Shown: positions 9,423 through 19,737, counted from the stretch's first letter. The stretch is 64,000 nt of DNA from Nostoc sp. UHCC 0702 (GCA_017164015.1 CP071065.1:6400091-6464090); one strand, 5' to 3'. Program-made: numbers and translations. The notes: generated by a model from the sequence alone, not told the origin.

Positions 9423-9827
9423 TTAAATGTCAGCTTGCAGATATTCTTGTAATTCTTGGGTACGCTGTTTTGTGGTTTTTTCCAGACAACCAAAATAAAT
9501 AGTAGGAGCAATACTTCCTCCTTCATATGCACTTCTCTCAAACTCACAACTGGCATCTCTAAATTTAATCCATGCTAACTGTGCAGCATTCAATTTTTGT
9601 TTTCTAGACCTTGACAACTTAGGTAACAATTGTTGATAAACTTGATTTAATTTTTGATCAGCATTTTTATAAGACAATTGAGCGCATTGATTTATTTCTA
9701 ATTGAGTTTGAGCATTATTGCAGTTCAGCTTCTGAGCTAATTGCATTTTACTTGCTGCGATCGCCGTGTGAATATTCAAACAGCTGTAGCTTGCCATACA
9801 GGCGAAAAAGAGTAATAATTGACGCAT
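9423..9827 (-). CDS. Exported LprI/DUF1311-family protein
   Basis: The protein belongs to the lysozyme-inhibitor LprI N-terminal family (DUF1311): C-N-x-A-x-T-Q-x-E-I-N-Q-C, then LNQVYQQLLPKLS and LNAAQLAWIKFRDASCEFE with paired cysteines. The first ~25 residues form a signal peptide (LLLFFACMASYSCLNIHTAIA) and a CLNI sequence makes a lipoprotein possible. I chose the ATG at 9827 because it begins the signal peptide directly; an ATG at 9866 would add 13 unrelated residues. It would act in the periplasm or cell surface. Members inhibit lysozyme in some bacteria, but that role is not shown for cyanobacteria. Confidence 0.75.
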   Translation of the reverse strand: MRQLLLFFACMASYSCLNIHTAIAASKMQLAQKLNCNNAQTQLEINQCAQLSYKNADQKLNQVYQQLLPKLSRSRKQKLNAAQLAWIKFRDASCEFERSAYEGGSIAPTIYFGCLEKTTKQRTQELQEYLQADI

Positions 9828-9992
9828 AGCAGAATTTTTCGTGTAAATATAGGCAAAAGATAGCAAAATATCAGACCTTGTTGTTATATACAGAGCAAAT
9901 TTGCAACATTCTTTGCCTTACCCTTACCCCTGAGCGCAAATATGCTGAGAATAATTTGCTATTTTATTGTTAAAAGCTGAAGTTTGATTTCT

Positions 9993-10964
9993 ATGAATCG
10001 CTCCGCCTGCCTGATATTTAATCCGGTTGCGGGTCAAGGTGACCCAGAACAGGAACTGATCCAGATTAAGACTTTGTTAGAGTCGGAAATTGACTTAGAT
10101 ATTTATTTTACAACCGAAGAAGTCGGTGCTGACGAATTGGCCCGTGCAGCAGTAGAACGGGGTGTAGATGCAATTATAGCTTCTGGGGGTGATGGTACTC
10201 TCTCAGCAGCAGCAGCAGCAGTAGTAGCCACCGACATCCCGTTTGGTATCATTTCTCGCGGCACAGCCAACGCTTTTGCCACAGCTTTAAGAATTCCAGA
10301 TACAATCGAAGCAGCCTGTCAGACAATATTGCAGGGATTCACCAAGAATGTGGATGTAGCTTATTGCAACGGTCTGCCGATGGTACTGCTGGCTGGTATC
10401 GGTTTTGAGGCTGAAACTGTGGAAAAGGCAGACCGAGAAGCTAAGAAGCGTTTCGGTATCATGGCATACATCTTAGCAGGAATCCAGCAACTCCGGGAAT
10501 TAGAGAGTTTTGATGTAGAGATTGAAACCGAGGATAAGATAATTAAAACTACTGCCTCAGCAGTGACAGTGGCAAACGCTGCCCCTCCCACTTCAGTATT
10601 AGCTCAAGGCCCGGCAGGTATCGTTTATGATGATGGATTATTAGATTTAACAATAGTAGCTCCAGCTAATAAAGCCGGAGCGATCGCTGCTACATATCAC
10701 CTATTTCAAACAGCATCTTCAGGCACTGCCGCAGAAAGAGATGACATCGGCTACTTACGAGCCAAACAAGTCAAAATTACCACAGACCCACCCCAAAAGG
10801 TTGTCTTAGATGGTGAGATGGTTGGCACAACCCCTATTGAAGTTGAGTGTGTACCAGCAGGCTTAAGGATTTTCGTGCCATCAGTAGAAGAAATCGAGCT
10901 TGCGGAAAAACTAGACGGACTGCCGAATTTGAGTATTGAGTTGAAAAACCCATCAGAGGAGTGA
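9993..10964 (+). CDS. YegS/DagK-family lipid kinase
   Basis: The protein resembles the diacylglycerol-kinase catalytic family (YegS/BmrU type), which phosphorylates lipid hydroxyls. It opens with LIFNPVAGQGD and carries the nucleotide-binding GGDGT at residues 65-69 and ISRGTANAFATAL shortly after. The C-terminal beta-domain ends with VVLDGEMVGTTPIEVECVP, the usual DGE motif. The ATG at 9993 is preferred over an in-frame TTG nine bases earlier. Related cyanobacterial genes are sometimes fused to methylglyoxal synthase; no fusion is present here. The substrate is unknown. The 3' flank is a GGGGATGG repeat. Confidence 0.85.
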   Translation: MNRSACLIFNPVAGQGDPEQELIQIKTLLESEIDLDIYFTTEEVGADELARAAVERGVDAIIASGGDGTLSAAAAAVVATDIPFGIISRGTANAFATALRIPDTIEAACQTILQGFTKNVDVAYCNGLPMVLLAGIGFEAETVEKADREAKKRFGIMAYILAGIQQLRELESFDVEIETEDKIIKTTASAVTVANAAPPTSVLAQGPAGIVYDDGLLDLTIVAPANKAGAIAATYHLFQTASSGTAAERDDIGYLRAKQVKITTDPPQKVVLDGEMVGTTPIEVECVPAGLRIFVPSVEEIELAEKLDGLPNLSIELKNPSEE

Positions 10965-11050
10965 GGGGATGGGGGGATGGGGGGCAATGGGGTATGAGAA
11001 ATAATTGTTCACTTCTCTCTCCTGCCTCCTGCCTCCTTTTTCAAGCTACG

Positions 11051-11280
11051 GTGACATACTCCCACACCTCAGCAAGCTGTAGGTCTGGGCTTCTCAGCGA
11101 CTCCTGCTACTGCATAGGACATTAACTGAGCTTTAAAGTCGGGATGCCCCACCGACCTATTTTTAATAACAATGGCTAGGAGTTGTCTACTTGACCTACT
11201 CGGCTTTTTATATGTGCGCTTTACCGCCAAGCACAATACTACCACAAAAAGCCGTCCTCAAAGGACGGGGCTTTAAACCC
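11051..11280 (-). mobile_element. Small IS200/IS605-derived element (PATE-like), no transposase
   Basis: The right-hand side holds a hairpin with stem CCGTCC/GGACGG flanked by AAAGC/GCTTT (11246-11275), as at left ends of IS200/IS605 elements. The left-hand side, GTGACATACTCCCACACC, matches the end seen at 4735. About 230 bases lie between, with a TTTAAAGTC-GGGATGCCCCACC stretch typical of the non-coding RNA part of such elements. There is no open frame. I infer a non-autonomous derivative mobilised in trans. It overlaps the 3' end of the PIN gene. Confidence 0.6.
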
Positions 11281-11718
11281 ATTTTTTGCTAACTGACTCT
11301 CTAAATTTGCACGCAACCACAAATCTGCTACCGACCAAACCCAGAAATTACTTGGAGGTTCCGCAAAATCTTCTTGTTTATGGGTAACGATCGCATCCAG
11401 TTGGCGATCGCTGACACAGATTAACTCTACAGCAGATTCAAAATCTTTCACTCTTAGCGATCGCGCTTTTTGCAAGATCGTCTGATCAACAACACATATT
11501 TGAATTTTTTCTTGTAACCAATTAACTACTATCTCAGCAATATTACTATTATTGAAACGACTGGTATAAGCGTAAATTTTTTGCCAACCTACATCTGTTA
11601 AGTGCATCTGAATGGATGGATGTACCATATCCAACAATTTTCTGACATCTTCTCCAAATTCATGACGATTCATCAAAGCTTCTAATATTAAATCAGCATC
11701 TACTAAAATCCTGATCAC
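11239..11718 (-). CDS. PIN-domain protein with transposon-derived C terminus
   Basis: The protein has the PIN nuclease pattern: LVDADLIL with Asp7 at the N terminus, and DFESAVELICV...LDAIVTHKQEDF near residues 92-120, which carries the later acidic residues. Such proteins are usually RNase toxins of VapC-like systems. The GTG start at 11718 has AGGGGAG upstream. The last 13 residues (GFKAPSFEDGFLW) and the stop are encoded by the hairpin of the inserted element, so the native C terminus has been replaced. No recognisable antitoxin gene is next to it; a 60-codon frame just upstream shows no similarity I can name. Confidence 0.7.
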   Translation of the reverse strand: MIRILVDADLILEALMNRHEFGEDVRKLLDMVHPSIQMHLTDVGWQKIYAYTSRFNNSNIAEIVVNWLQEKIQICVVDQTILQKARSLRVKDFESAVELICVSDRQLDAIVTHKQEDFAEPPSNFWVWSVADLWLRANLESQLAKNGFKAPSFEDGFLW

Positions 11719-11903
11719 TTTTAACTCCCCTTATGAACCGATAAATCTAGTGTCAGAAAGCTAGCTGCTAATACGCATTTAGTTGACATCGCTAATGCTG
11801 AGAACTTATCAGTAGTCAATTGTTTGGCTATTAACAAACGACCACGGAAACTGATAACCAACACGATGCGAAAATAAACATGTATTAGCTTGCTAGGCAG
11901 CAT

Positions 11904-12287
11904 CTCAATTTGGTATGGACATAATTAATTACAATCTGAAAGAACCATATTTCAGATAAGATGTCAAATTTATAAACAAATATAGATGCTGTAAAAATAA
12001 AAACAGGCTTTAACATTGATGATCTGCCTGAAATTGACTATAAATTAATCTGACGACAAATGTTTTTTTGTAGTTCCAAACGATAACAAGTATCTTTGGT
12101 TAAACAAACTTTGAAAAGGGAAACAGAAAAGCAACAAAGAACGATATCAGTACTATACCTTTAGCCTTCGCCTTATTTGGTAAAAATACTGACTCAGGAA
12201 ACTCATGTAAATCTATGATCAATTTCAATAGATATAAGGTATTCTTCAATTATTAAACTGGTTACTGGTGTAATCAGAGTATGTTGT
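11904..12287. other. AT-rich gene-free spacer
   Basis: About 380 bases upstream of moaD. I see no gene, RNA or convincing repeat here; it presumably holds the moaD promoter. Confidence 0.5.
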
Positions 12288-12548
12288 ATGTCTGAGTCTG
12301 CAATTACAGTTACTGTCAAATTATTTGCTGCTTATCAAGAAGCCTATGGGGTTTCAGAACTAGTACTGGAATTTCCTCATGGTACGCCAGTCCTAGAGGT
12401 GTGCGATCGCCTCATTCTCGAACACCCAGAACTAGCCAAATGGCGTGAACTCACGCGTTTTGGGATTAATTTGATATTTGTGGAACCAGATACCCTCCTG
12501 CAAGATGGTGATGAAGTAGTGTTAATTCCCCCTGTCAGTGGCGGCTGA
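12288..12548 (+). CDS. moaD: MoaD, molybdopterin synthase sulfur-carrier subunit
   Basis: MoaD carries sulfur as a C-terminal thiocarboxylate for dithiolene formation in molybdopterin. The 86-residue ubiquitin-fold protein shows VTVKLFAAYQEAYG at the start and the typical end DEVVLIPPVSGG with the obligatory Gly-Gly. It would be activated by the ThiF/MoeB-type protein encoded at 59781. It stands alone here, without moaE. Another sulfur-carrier role cannot be excluded. Confidence 0.85.
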   Translation: MSESAITVTVKLFAAYQEAYGVSELVLEFPHGTPVLEVCDRLILEHPELAKWRELTRFGINLIFVEPDTLLQDGDEVVLIPPVSGG

Positions 12549-12551
12549 TTC

Positions 12552-12746
12552 GATTTTGGATTTTGGATTTTGGATTTTGGATTTTGTTATTTAAGCCACA
12601 GCCATAGTTTTAGAAATTGAAGTGTCTACTTTTCAAAAAAAGTATAAAAGCTACCAAAATTAAAACTTATTGCGTGTGATTAATTCACAAAAGCGTGATT
12701 TACAAGCCTATTCACAATCTAAAATCTAAAATCCAAAATCTAAAAT
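12552..12746. repeat. GGATTTT heptamers facing AATCTAAAATC heptamers
   Basis: Four to five GGATTTT units lie at 12552-12587 and the near-complementary TCTAAAATCTAAAATCC series at 12718-12746. Together they bracket 130 bases and could form a long hairpin between the convergent moaD and the surface-protein gene, possibly acting as a bidirectional transcript end. Confidence 0.65.
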
Positions 12747-12750
12747 GGTA

Positions 12751-15700
12751 TTATTTCACCTTGGTGCGGAAGCGAATAAAGCCATAAGAACTAACTGGTG
12801 TGCCAGAATTAGTTGCTGCGGGGAGGTTGGGTAAATCTGGGCTTCTGGTGATATTTACACCCACAGCGCCATTAGTGTTAGCACCACAGTATGAAGGTGT
12901 GGCTGGGTCGTTTGCAGGATAAAAACGGCCGCGATCGCTGCTATCTTCTATATTGCTAAGATAAACCGTAGGTGTATTAGAACCAACAGCCAAGGCAATA
13001 CCTTGATCTGCTCCTCCTAACCCACCATCACTAGGAGTCTGACCATTAAAAGCAGTAGCAAGAAAACTAGTATTGCTAGGAACTAAGTCACAGAATTTGA
13101 CATTAGTAGCATTACTCGGCCCCTTAGAGAGGAAATAGATAGTGTATTCCACCTCATCCCCTGGCTTCACAGTGCCAGCATTAATCAATCCTCGCAAGTA
13201 GCCAGCAGGCCATTTGTCATCGTTATCATCAGAAGCATAAGGTTCTGGCACATAGTTTGCTGCATTACTAACAACATCACTACGACCATCTACAATGTCT
13301 GTTAAATCTTGATTATTGATGCGGGTGATGCGTTTAATTAACAAAAGCTTTGCATTAGCAGCAATAGCGCCGTTATTGTTTTCACCTACGCTGGTAATAC
13401 GACTACCGATAGTATCAGTATCTCTGGTTGGCAAGTAGTTTGGACACCGTGCGCTAGCATTTTTGCTGGTACTAGCTTCCCAGCAAGCACTGCTATTACT
13501 ATCCTGACCATTTGGAGTCAAGCTGATAGATTGACCATTACCACTTCCAGCTAAAGAGGACTGATAGGTGTTGTCCCAGAGATTCAGAGAACTTGGCGGA
13601 GGCGTATTTACTCCACTACCTGCACCATAGGCAACATAGTCGATAATTTTATTTTGGTTATCGTACAACCAAACATCATCACCAGAATTATTGAGTTTAG
13701 GAGTCAGTCCCAACCAAGTTTGAAAAGCTGCTGCTGTTGCTTGCTGGTTGGGTTTATTATTCCCAATCCAAATCACAGCATACTGACCTGGTTGTAAAGT
13801 TGTACCATCGGGAAATCTATAACTAAACCCGCCAGCAGCATCAGTACTACCAACGATGAGGTTGCCATCTGTGAGCTTCACACCACTCAAATCTACAGCA
13901 GATGCAGAAGCATTGTAAAGTTCAATAAACTCATCATTAGTGTCAGCAGCAATAGTAGTACCTGTTTCATTGTATAGAACTTCGTTAATGATAACTTTAC
14001 CTGCTAATGGTGAAACCTCGTAAGAAGTTGATGGAATAATATTCAGATAAGCAAAAGCTGGTGTACTGGGAACATAAGTCCATAGATCTAATCCTTTAGC
14101 ATCACCAAAAGAGCCTGTACAAGAGGCATTAGTATTACTACCAGGGTTGGCACCGAATGCCCGCTGATTGGTGGTAGTATCAAATCCTGTTATCGGGTTA
14201 CTGTTAGGTATGGAAGGTGCGGAAGTTCCACACAGCACACTATTCACTGTTCCCACATTCACCCCAGACAATGTACGATAACCACGATCATCATAAAACC
14301 CTGTGGTATTTCCCAAGGAATTTGTGGTATTCAGGAGGGTAAAGCTTGGCCCCCCCTTAGTACTGTTTTCCGCATCTATCAGAGGAAAGTGATATTCTCC
14401 AGCGTGAGTTGTAATTTTAACTGGGTAGTCTGTGCCTACGGGGAAAAAGTTACCACTGTTATTCTTGCCATCCCAGGTAACGGTTTGAGTTCCAGATGCC
14501 GTCATAATTCCTCGTAGCACCCGGTTGTTGACGTTAGCAGGGTCAAAATCTTTACCATCTTGGCTGATGACTATTTGATAGTTGCCTGCTACTTTGCTGT
14601 CGAATTTAAAAGTCCCGCCTGTATTTTGGTTAGAGTTATTACCTCCTGCTGTACCCGCAAAACTGGGATTAGTGATTTCTGGAAGTATGGGTGACAGGGG
14701 TATACCACGGGCTGTGATAGCTTCATTTGCACCAGAGCTAGTTTGAGGATTACTGAAGAAAATAACGTGATTAGGTAGGGCCAGATTGGTTCCACCTTGA
14801 AGAGTTGCTAATGCTCCATTACTGCCAAGAACATCATGATAAAGGGGTGTTTTTCCATCGCTGTCATAGTAGCCTACCTCATTACCATAAATCACAAATC
14901 CATTGGGATCTAAGCCATTAAGAGCAGTTTTATATTGATAACCATCTTTGGTGACAAGATAGAATACAGATTCAATAGGTCTGCCATTATCTCCTGTGTA
15001 CACTGCTAAATAGTCAGCAAATAATCGCCCATTAATATCTGTTGTAGAAGTTAGACTGCTGCGTACCGTCACATCCCAGGCAGCTATACTAGTTCCTAAT
15101 GGGTCTTGAAAGTTGTTAGGCAAGTTAATATTTCGTGTAGGAGCGCCATCAAAATCACTACTACCTCCACTACGACCGTGGAAAACTACATAATAAATCC
15201 CATCAGATGGAGCTTTATAGTAACAAGGTACGTAGCCATTAGTAACTTCCAGACCGGGTGTTGCATTCGTTGCATCTTTGATTGTGGCTGGCCCTGCTAA
15301 TTCTTGATTACGGCTAGTGATTTTACCTTGATTTGTATTTTTAGTATCGCTTCTTTGGACAGAGCATTGAAATAAAAGATCAGATAGAGTTTCATTACCT
15401 ACTCGACCTGTTTTGCTGCCATAAATTAAGATGTCAGCACTATCCACGCCAACCGAACTAGAACCTAAAAGGATGTACTCATCTTTTTTCGCATAAACTT
15501 GTAGCAATGTGCGCCGTAGGAGAGAATTATCTTCAGGAGTGCTAGGCCCATACTTGCTTGTCCGCCATTCTAGGTTAGCCCTAGAACCAGTAGCACCACT
15601 AGGGTAGAGATTCCTACTACCTTCAGCTTGAGCTGGTTGCATCCAATAGCCCCAGGTGCATAGTAATAGCGCCAGGCTACCAAGCCATTTTCTTTGCAGG

Positions 15701-15774
15701 TTGAGAGATTTAACTTTCGCGCAACGTCTTGGTAAGAAAATTTCCTTTAAAAGATACTTAAAAAATAGGCTCAT
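12751..15774 (-). CDS. Large exported lamin-tail/DUF11-like surface protein
   Basis: This 1007-residue protein has a signal peptide (LGSLALLLCTWGYW... ending AQA at residue 50). A FlgD-like Ig segment lies at about 385-460 (VTWDGKNNSGNFFPVGTDYPV). A lamin-tail domain spans about 590-710 (KVIINEVLYNE, DEFIELYNASASAVDLSGVKLTDG). A DUF11-like domain spans about 860-1000 (VKPGDEVEYTIYFLSKG, FCDLVPSNTSFLA). The composition is rich in Asn, Gly, Ser and Thr, as in secreted beta proteins. It is the last gene of a five-gene minus-strand cluster. No covalent anchor is seen. The function is unknown; adhesion or matrix formation is an inference. Confidence 0.8.
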   Translation of the reverse strand: MSLFFKYLLKEIFLPRRCAKVKSLNLQRKWLGSLALLLCTWGYWMQPAQAEGSRNLYPSGATGSRANLEWRTSKYGPSTPEDNSLLRRTLLQVYAKKDEYILLGSSSVGVDSADILIYGSKTGRVGNETLSDLLFQCSVQRSDTKNTNQGKITSRNQELAGPATIKDATNATPGLEVTNGYVPCYYKAPSDGIYYVVFHGRSGGSSDFDGAPTRNINLPNNFQDPLGTSIAAWDVTVRSSLTSTTDINGRLFADYLAVYTGDNGRPIESVFYLVTKDGYQYKTALNGLDPNGFVIYGNEVGYYDSDGKTPLYHDVLGSNGALATLQGGTNLALPNHVIFFSNPQTSSGANEAITARGIPLSPILPEITNPSFAGTAGGNNSNQNTGGTFKFDSKVAGNYQIVISQDGKDFDPANVNNRVLRGIMTASGTQTVTWDGKNNSGNFFPVGTDYPVKITTHAGEYHFPLIDAENSTKGGPSFTLLNTTNSLGNTTGFYDDRGYRTLSGVNVGTVNSVLCGTSAPSIPNSNPITGFDTTTNQRAFGANPGSNTNASCTGSFGDAKGLDLWTYVPSTPAFAYLNIIPSTSYEVSPLAGKVIINEVLYNETGTTIAADTNDEFIELYNASASAVDLSGVKLTDGNLIVGSTDAAGGFSYRFPDGTTLQPGQYAVIWIGNNKPNQQATAAAFQTWLGLTPKLNNSGDDVWLYDNQNKIIDYVAYGAGSGVNTPPPSSLNLWDNTYQSSLAGSGNGQSISLTPNGQDSNSSACWEASTSKNASARCPNYLPTRDTDTIGSRITSVGENNNGAIAANAKLLLIKRITRINNQDLTDIVDGRSDVVSNAANYVPEPYASDDNDDKWPAGYLRGLINAGTVKPGDEVEYTIYFLSKGPSNATNVKFCDLVPSNTSFLATAFNGQTPSDGGLGGADQGIALAVGSNTPTVYLSNIEDSSDRGRFYPANDPATPSYCGANTNGAVGVNITRSPDLPNLPAATNSGTPVSSYGFIRFRTKVK

Positions 15775-15993
15775 AACTGATTCACTAGATCCTCACATCC
15801 AGGCTTTAATTAGGTGATAACAAGTGAATTACGACATTTATCACTGGTTTAGAGATGCTGTACTGGAGATGGGTAGCAAGTTTCTTGGGGAAGAACTTCG
15901 CTAACGTACTGAAGCGATCGCCTGCTATTGAGTTTGCCCAAAGTCTGCGAAAATATACCATGTGCATTCAAATTGACTTTATGTATAAACGCA

Positions 15994-18900
15994 TCATGGT
16001 GCATCTCTGCCCGACGTTACATTCTTGAGTCTATTGACTAAGGTTGTTGATTGCTGTTGCTGCGGTGGCGGAATTTTTTGCTGTCCAAAGCCATCAAATA
16101 ACTCGTTGAGTTTCAAGGTTAAACCCAAATAAGGGCCGCCTGCGGAACGTGTCCCAGAAAAATCTCGGTCATCGACGTTACCAAACACATACCCAGCAGC
16201 AAGGCGCAAATTAGGACTGAGGTAATAACCTGTTTCCACAACAAAGCCTGTCTCAGTGTAGTTAGATTGACCAATCCAACGAGCCTCACCCACCAAATCC
16301 ATGCTGTATCCTAGGCGATAAGTAGCCCGCAATTGTGCTAAATTGACTGTACTTGTACCCGCTAAATCATTAGCCAAGTAAGAAGTACTATTACGCAAAG
16401 CATACTTACCATAGAATTCCCATTGCCAGTTAGGAGCGTAGATACCTTCAAAAGCAAAAGTATGGTCTTCCGACCCCGTACCACTACCTAACAAGATAGT
16501 GTCAGGAATCACCGCCGGATTTTGGCGATATTCATAACGCAACAAAGCATTAAATTTATCGTCGTTGGGGTCGCGGTAGGCTAAACCCACCTTCAGGTTA
16601 ACTGTATCTCCCAATCCTGTAAGCTTTTGGTTGGAAGAGTTTGCTTGTTGAAAACGCACCAAGCCAGTCAAAGCAGGGGAAATTTTACCCGTAGCTGCTG
16701 CGGAAATCACGGTGTTAGAACCACCAGAAGAAGTACGATGCTCATAACGAGCGCTAGCTTGAAACTCCGGATTATCACTATATTCCAGTCCAACGCCGTA
16801 GCTATCGCCACCCTCAAAACCGATCGCAGAAGCAGATTGACCAACGGCGAAAGGTTGGGCGTATTGTTGACCTGCTGCTGTCCGTCCTAAGAAGTTGCCA
16901 AAAACATGTTCATAAGCCAAAGAAAGCCGCAAGCCAGGAGCAATAGTCCAACGATTGTTCAGTCCAATTGCTCCTTGGGTAGTTAGTTGATTTGCACCTC
17001 CCAAAATTGTGTAACGACCAGTCAAGGTAGTATCACGCCCTAGTTTGTGTTCGCCGTTGACACTTAAGCTGGTGATCGAATTACCGTCATACTGACCGCT
17101 AGTATAAAATTGTTGGGCAAGACTGATATTAACACCAGGGATTGCTGCCCAATTCAAGCCTAAGATGGTACGGTCTGGGTAGACGCTATCCTTATCGGAA
17201 GATAAAGTGAGTTCATTTTGGGCTTGGAAAGTCAGATTCTTAGCAATGGGAAGAGTAAAACGCGATCGCAATTGATCGGAAGTACTACTGAGGGCGTTGG
17301 TAGGAATACGGTCTTCCCTGTCGCGATGAATCCAATCGACATCAACAGTAGCTTTACCTAAGCGTTGTTGAATCCCAGCAGAAATCGTGGAGAGCGAATT
17401 ATCAACTTTGCTCCCTGGTGTCGCCTCAGAACGTGGTGCAAACAGTTCTTCAAAAGTATCTAACGGTTGTGGTGCAATACCAAAATTGTCTTCGTGGTCA
17501 TATTGCACCCGCAGATTCGTAGTTGAGGTCAGTTTACCTGTAAGCTGCGCTCCATAACGAGTTTGTCCTGGGACAAAGCTGATAGTGGCATTATTAGCAA
17601 AACCTGTATCAGCATAACGATAATAGGCACGACCTTGAATCCCATTGGTAATTTTACCCTCGGCTTCCAAGCGGTAAGCATCACCACTTACCTTGCCAAT
17701 CACGTCGGAATCATTATTAGAATGGGCATATTCTGCAATTAATTTGCCGTTGTTACCCAAAGCTACCAGTGCATCTGCACCGTAGAGTTGAAAGTCACGT
17801 ACCCCTTGATTTTCTTGGACAAAAGTAGCTGCTAACCAGCTTTCCTGGTTGAGAGTCCGGGAAAGATTGTATTGCAAACGACCAGCAAAGATATTACTGT
17901 CAGAGTTTTCACTATCGTATTGATAACTAACTACAATCCGGCGTACCAAGACTTGTCCGGCTTCGTCTATATCGGTGCGGAGGATAGGTTCGCGGAAAAA
18001 TAGAGTACCGCGATCGTAATCGATTTCGTAGTCTGACCCCCGACTTAACTGTTTGCGTTCCAACACAGTACCGGGACGATTCAGTTCTTCTAACTCAATA
18101 AAGACATTTTCACTACCTCCAACCAGTACCCGACGAGAGAGGAAGTAGTAGCCACTAGTGCCATCAGGAGCAATGGTATCGCGTTGAAAACCTTCTAGAT
18201 GGTCGCCATAGAAACCTGTAAATTGTAAGTTACCCAGGTTATAGTTAGCTTTAAAACCGTGGAGTTGACGAGTAATAGAAGTAAATTGCTGCGACGATCG
18301 CGCAAATTCTTCAGTATTATAGTCACCCCACATAGCATAATCAGGTGCGGCTCCAGGGATGTTAGTGGAACGCTCAAAACGCGCAAATACGCTGTCAATG
18401 GAAGGAGTGACAACATCAACTCTAGAGCTATCGCCGTAGACAGGATAGTTGCGATCGCTAAATTGCTGGGTTCTAAACAGGCGATTATCACAGTTACAAT
18501 CTTCGTTCAAATTGCGAGAACTGTTGTATGCACCAGTAAACAACCACTCTCCAAAAGTACCTGTAGCAAATAGCGCTGAGTGAAAATCTAATTGGGTTCT
18601 GGTGTCTTTGTCAGAACGCAAGAAATCACGGAAACTACCGTAATAATCTGTACCTCTAGCGCCCAAACGTAAATCCACTACCCCAGTCACCAAACTAGGA
18701 CGTAACGCTGTTTCAAATTGCAGTTGGGTAAAGGCTTCTAAATCATTAGCTACTGCCCGAATTCGCACAGTTTGCGCCTTCAAATCCGCTCGCAAAGTTG
18801 CTGTGAATTGTCCGTTACGGGCTTCCACTTGAAATCCTGGTTGATCAGGTTTAAAGTCTGGTTCAACAAACTCTCCAGCAGTAGGTATTAAAGTTACCAC

Positions 18901-19737
18901 AGCATCTTGGTTAGAACGATTGCCATTGCCATCAATCAGTTGACCCCGAACTGTAGCTGTAGAACGTCCATTAGCCGGGATACGAGCCTCAATGGTTTCT
19001 ACTGTTAGTTGCTGCAATGCTCCTCGTACCACTACCCGCACCGTTACAGAAGGTTCTGCTCCTCCCACCACTTGTGCAGAAATAGTATTTTCACCTACTT
19101 GTAAAGAGACACCGTACCATGTCTGCGTTACTAAGTTATTACTAGCATCACTTTCCGTGCGTCCTACTAAAGAAGGGTCTACCAAAACACCATTTACCCG
19201 CAGTTCTACCTGATTACTAGCCGGAAATTGTATGATTACTGTGGTAGCTGGTACGTCTATTACGCTATCAACTGTTGGTGTGAGGATTTTGATTGCTGTT
19301 GAAGTTGTAGAAGCTGCCGTACTTTCTTTAGCGTCATCACCCTTATTTTGTTTTGCTGCTATTTTGCGTAAGCCTCTGGGCAATTCGGCAGAAGTTTCTG
19401 GTTGAAATGGTTGTATTTGAGTTGAGGAAGCTGTGACGGTTTTTTTTAAACCTCTTGGTAACTGGGTATCAATTGCTGGTTGAAACGGTTTTATTTGCTT
19501 TCCAGGGACATGTGGTACAGACTTCTTGCTCTGCATTTTCGTATCAGCGGCTTGTTGAGATTCCACTGTCTTTTGAGTATGAATAGAGTTAGTGTCAGCT
19601 TGATTTGTTAGAGTCTGTGGGTTGTCTTTGACTTCAGCATCGGCAATGACAGGATACAAAACAAAGCTGATGGCTCCTACCATAGCTCCCATCAACTTCA
19701 GGTTAAAAGTAGTTGCACGGTGCATCCTGGATTTCAT
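15994..19737 (-). CDS. Giant outer-membrane beta-barrel protein with Ig-like N-terminal domains
   Basis: The 1247-residue protein starts with a signal peptide (ending about ADA at residue 34). Two copies of a PFQPxxxxxLPRGLKK repeat follow at about 80-125, then two Ig-like beta domains (IKILTPTVDSVIDVPATTVIIQF; LTVETIEARIPANGRSTATVRG). After residue ~350 the chain alternates short polar turns with strands (GEWLFTGAYNSSRNL, LQFTGFYGDHL, LRLAAGYVFGNV) to the end, as in very large outer-membrane barrels. It ends in a Gln/Pro-rich tail rather than a terminal aromatic. Its ATG overlaps the upstream stop (ATGA), so translation is coupled to the DUF11/SdrB-like protein. I infer it to be the outer-membrane component of the cluster; substrate unknown. 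Confidence 0.8.
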   Translation of the reverse strand: MKSRMHRATTFNLKLMGAMVGAISFVLYPVIADAEVKDNPQTLTNQADTNSIHTQKTVESQQAADTKMQSKKSVPHVPGKQIKPFQPAIDTQLPRGLKKTVTASSTQIQPFQPETSAELPRGLRKIAAKQNKGDDAKESTAASTTSTAIKILTPTVDSVIDVPATTVIIQFPASNQVELRVNGVLVDPSLVGRTESDASNNLVTQTWYGVSLQVGENTISAQVVGGAEPSVTVRVVVRGALQQLTVETIEARIPANGRSTATVRGQLIDGNGNRSNQDAVVTLIPTAGEFVEPDFKPDQPGFQVEARNGQFTATLRADLKAQTVRIRAVANDLEAFTQLQFETALRPSLVTGVVDLRLGARGTDYYGSFRDFLRSDKDTRTQLDFHSALFATGTFGEWLFTGAYNSSRNLNEDCNCDNRLFRTQQFSDRNYPVYGDSSRVDVVTPSIDSVFARFERSTNIPGAAPDYAMWGDYNTEEFARSSQQFTSITRQLHGFKANYNLGNLQFTGFYGDHLEGFQRDTIAPDGTSGYYFLSRRVLVGGSENVFIELEELNRPGTVLERKQLSRGSDYEIDYDRGTLFFREPILRTDIDEAGQVLVRRIVVSYQYDSENSDSNIFAGRLQYNLSRTLNQESWLAATFVQENQGVRDFQLYGADALVALGNNGKLIAEYAHSNNDSDVIGKVSGDAYRLEAEGKITNGIQGRAYYRYADTGFANNATISFVPGQTRYGAQLTGKLTSTTNLRVQYDHEDNFGIAPQPLDTFEELFAPRSEATPGSKVDNSLSTISAGIQQRLGKATVDVDWIHRDREDRIPTNALSSTSDQLRSRFTLPIAKNLTFQAQNELTLSSDKDSVYPDRTILGLNWAAIPGVNISLAQQFYTSGQYDGNSITSLSVNGEHKLGRDTTLTGRYTILGGANQLTTQGAIGLNNRWTIAPGLRLSLAYEHVFGNFLGRTAAGQQYAQPFAVGQSASAIGFEGGDSYGVGLEYSDNPEFQASARYEHRTSSGGSNTVISAAATGKISPALTGLVRFQQANSSNQKLTGLGDTVNLKVGLAYRDPNDDKFNALLRYEYRQNPAVIPDTILLGSGTGSEDHTFAFEGIYAPNWQWEFYGKYALRNSTSYLANDLAGTSTVNLAQLRATYRLGYSMDLVGEARWIGQSNYTETGFVVETGYYLSPNLRLAAGYVFGNVDDRDFSGTRSAGGPYLGLTLKLNELFDGFGQQKIPPPQQQQSTTLVNRLKNVTSGRDAP

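Noticed and set aside
11721..11903. 60-codon frame directly upstream of the PIN gene as antitoxin
   Set aside because: No similarity, no ribosome-binding site and no DNA-binding motif; position alone is not enough.
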